Assembly (NCBI GenBank): GCA_937891875.1
Contig: CALATR010001271.1
Span: 1 to 5,432 of the forward strand
Source of the DNA: an uncultured Pseudomonadota bacterium
Lineage (GTDB): Bacteria; Myxococcota_A; UBA796; GCA-2862545
Reading direction: 5' to 3'
DNA length: 5,432 bases
Shown here: positions 4,806 to 5,432 of the stretch, in pieces
Layout: each line of letters opens with the position of its first letter
How positions within the stretch are numbered: the first letter of the stretch is position 1
Notes under the pieces: generated by a model
Told to the model about the DNA's origin: nothing
The model's database searches: none
Seen by the model: only the letters and a program-made list of their open reading frames with translations
Translations under genes and position numbers: made by a program

Positions 4806-5432
4806 ATGAACACGCGCATCGCCTCGCTCACCCTCGCGCTGGCCGTCGGTCTCGGCGGCTGCATCGACCACGAGCTCGACCCCCTGGGCACCGACAGCGG
4901 CAACGCCATGGACGTCGACCTGGGCATGGCGGCGGAGCGGCGTCGGGCCGCCACCGCGTCCGAGATCTCCCAGGCCTGGATGGGCATCAACGGCGTCGCG
5001 CCGCTGCCCTGCGGTGGCGGCACCGTGGAGGATCCCCAGCTGGGCTGGGCCGACGACCTCGCCGTGGACCTGCTCGAAGGCGCGGATCTCGGCCAGACCG
5101 AGCTGCCGACCGACGACACGTACTGCGGCCTGTTCGTGAAGGTCGGGCGCCTGGAGGGCCAGAGCTCCCCCCTCGGCGAGCGCTACGCCGTCGTGCTCGA
5201 GGGTGTCACGACCGGCGGCCGCGCGTTCGAGATCCGCATGCCCGACGAGATCGAGCTGGTCCTGCGCGACGACGGCAGCACCCTCACCCCGCGCGAGGCG
5301 GTCGGGGCCGTCGTGCTGCACGACCTGGACGCCTGGATCGCCGGGGTCGATCTGGACGGGCTCACCCCGGACGGGGACGGCGTGGTGCGGATCGACGAGG
5401 GCGACGAGGGCCTGCTCGAGCGGCTGGAGCAG
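4806..5432 (+). CDS. Predicted lipoprotein, C-terminus cut by the window edge
   Basis: This frame is open from ATG 4806 to the last base, giving 209 residues without a stop, so the gene is incomplete. The N-terminus MNTRIASLTLALAVGLGGC is a good lipoprotein signal with lipobox L16-G17-G18-C19; Ile at +2 does not suggest inner-membrane retention in the classic scheme, though sorting rules differ between phyla. The mature protein is acidic. It has C69 (PLPCGGG) and C107 (YCGLFVKVG), a possible disulfide, beta-rich segments around 108-153 (YAVVLEGVTTGGRAFEI), and a C-terminal TPDGDGVVRIDE (187-198) that looks like a calcium-binding EF-hand or dockerin-type loop lacking the first Asp. I recognise no named family. 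GAGG at 4797-4800, overlapping the TIGR02147 stop, lies 5 nt before the ATG, so translation is probably coupled. The regulator and lipoprotein likely act in one process. Confidence 0.82.
   Translation, partial: MNTRIASLTLALAVGLGGCIDHELDPLGTDSGNAMDVDLGMAAERRRAATASEISQAWMGINGVAPLPCGGGTVEDPQLGWADDLAVDLLEGADLGQTELPTDDTYCGLFVKVGRLEGQSSPLGERYAVVLEGVTTGGRAFEIRMPDEIELVLRDDGSTLTPREAVGAVVLHDLDAWIAGVDLDGLTPDGDGVVRIDEGDEGLLERLEQ

Noticed and set aside
3704..5119. Long minus-strand open frame (471 codons) and other long antisense frames at 702-1940 and 2225-3364
   Set aside because: They lie opposite genes with clear family signatures and have low-complexity Arg/Gly/Ala/Val-rich translations without recognisable motifs. 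Such frames are expected opposite GC-rich genes.

Overview
This is a very GC-rich bacterial window with strong G/C preference at third codon positions. All five complete genes and the one cut gene called with confidence lie on the + strand. The combination of a TIGR02147-family protein, small D/E-rich lipoproteins, Tad-type pseudopilin genes and a sigma-54-like promoter suggests a diderm bacterium, most likely a myxobacterium-type (Myxococcota/'deltaproteobacterial') genome. That placement is inference from gene content and composition, not from a marker gene.

Layout. Positions 1-226 hold a weakly supported coding remnant at the left edge and a leader with a good sigma-54-type -24/-12 element (144-160). 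Positions 227-2048 are a likely two-gene operon: a small predicted lipoprotein, then after 37 nt a cytoplasmic peptidase family M19 (membrane-dipeptidase-like) metallohydrolase. The M19 protein keeps nearly all metal-site residues but has Gln where the family's metal-bridging Glu is expected. Positions 2049-2269 are a less GC-rich intergenic region with two related inverted-repeat elements about 140 bp apart. The second is a perfect 8+8 bp palindrome beside a candidate -35/-10 promoter. Positions 2270-3864 are two adjacent Tad-type genes: a TadG-like protein with an N-terminal membrane anchor and a C-terminal beta-solenoid-like domain, then a TadE-like pseudopilin with a recognisable prepilin-peptidase site. 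Positions 3865-3967 carry small inverted repeats, including one just ahead of the next gene. Positions 3968-5432 are a TIGR02147/DUF4423 protein with an HTH-like N-terminus, followed 7 nt later by a predicted lipoprotein gene that runs off the right edge.

How they may work together. Most products are exported or envelope-anchored: two lipoproteins and two Tad-type surface or pilus-associated proteins. They are interspersed with one cytoplasmic hydrolase and one putative regulator. The window reads as three short transcription units (lipoprotein-M19; TadG-TadE; TIGR02147-lipoprotein), each preceded by some candidate control sequence. No Tad ATPase, platform, secretin or prepilin peptidase gene is in view, so the TadG/TadE pair is an orphan within this window. 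I see no rRNA, tRNA, CRISPR array, insertion sequence or phage gene. The most unusual points are the Glu-to-Gln change in the M19 enzyme, the duplicated inverted-repeat element before the Tad pair, and the regulator-lipoprotein couple with a possible autoregulatory palindrome.
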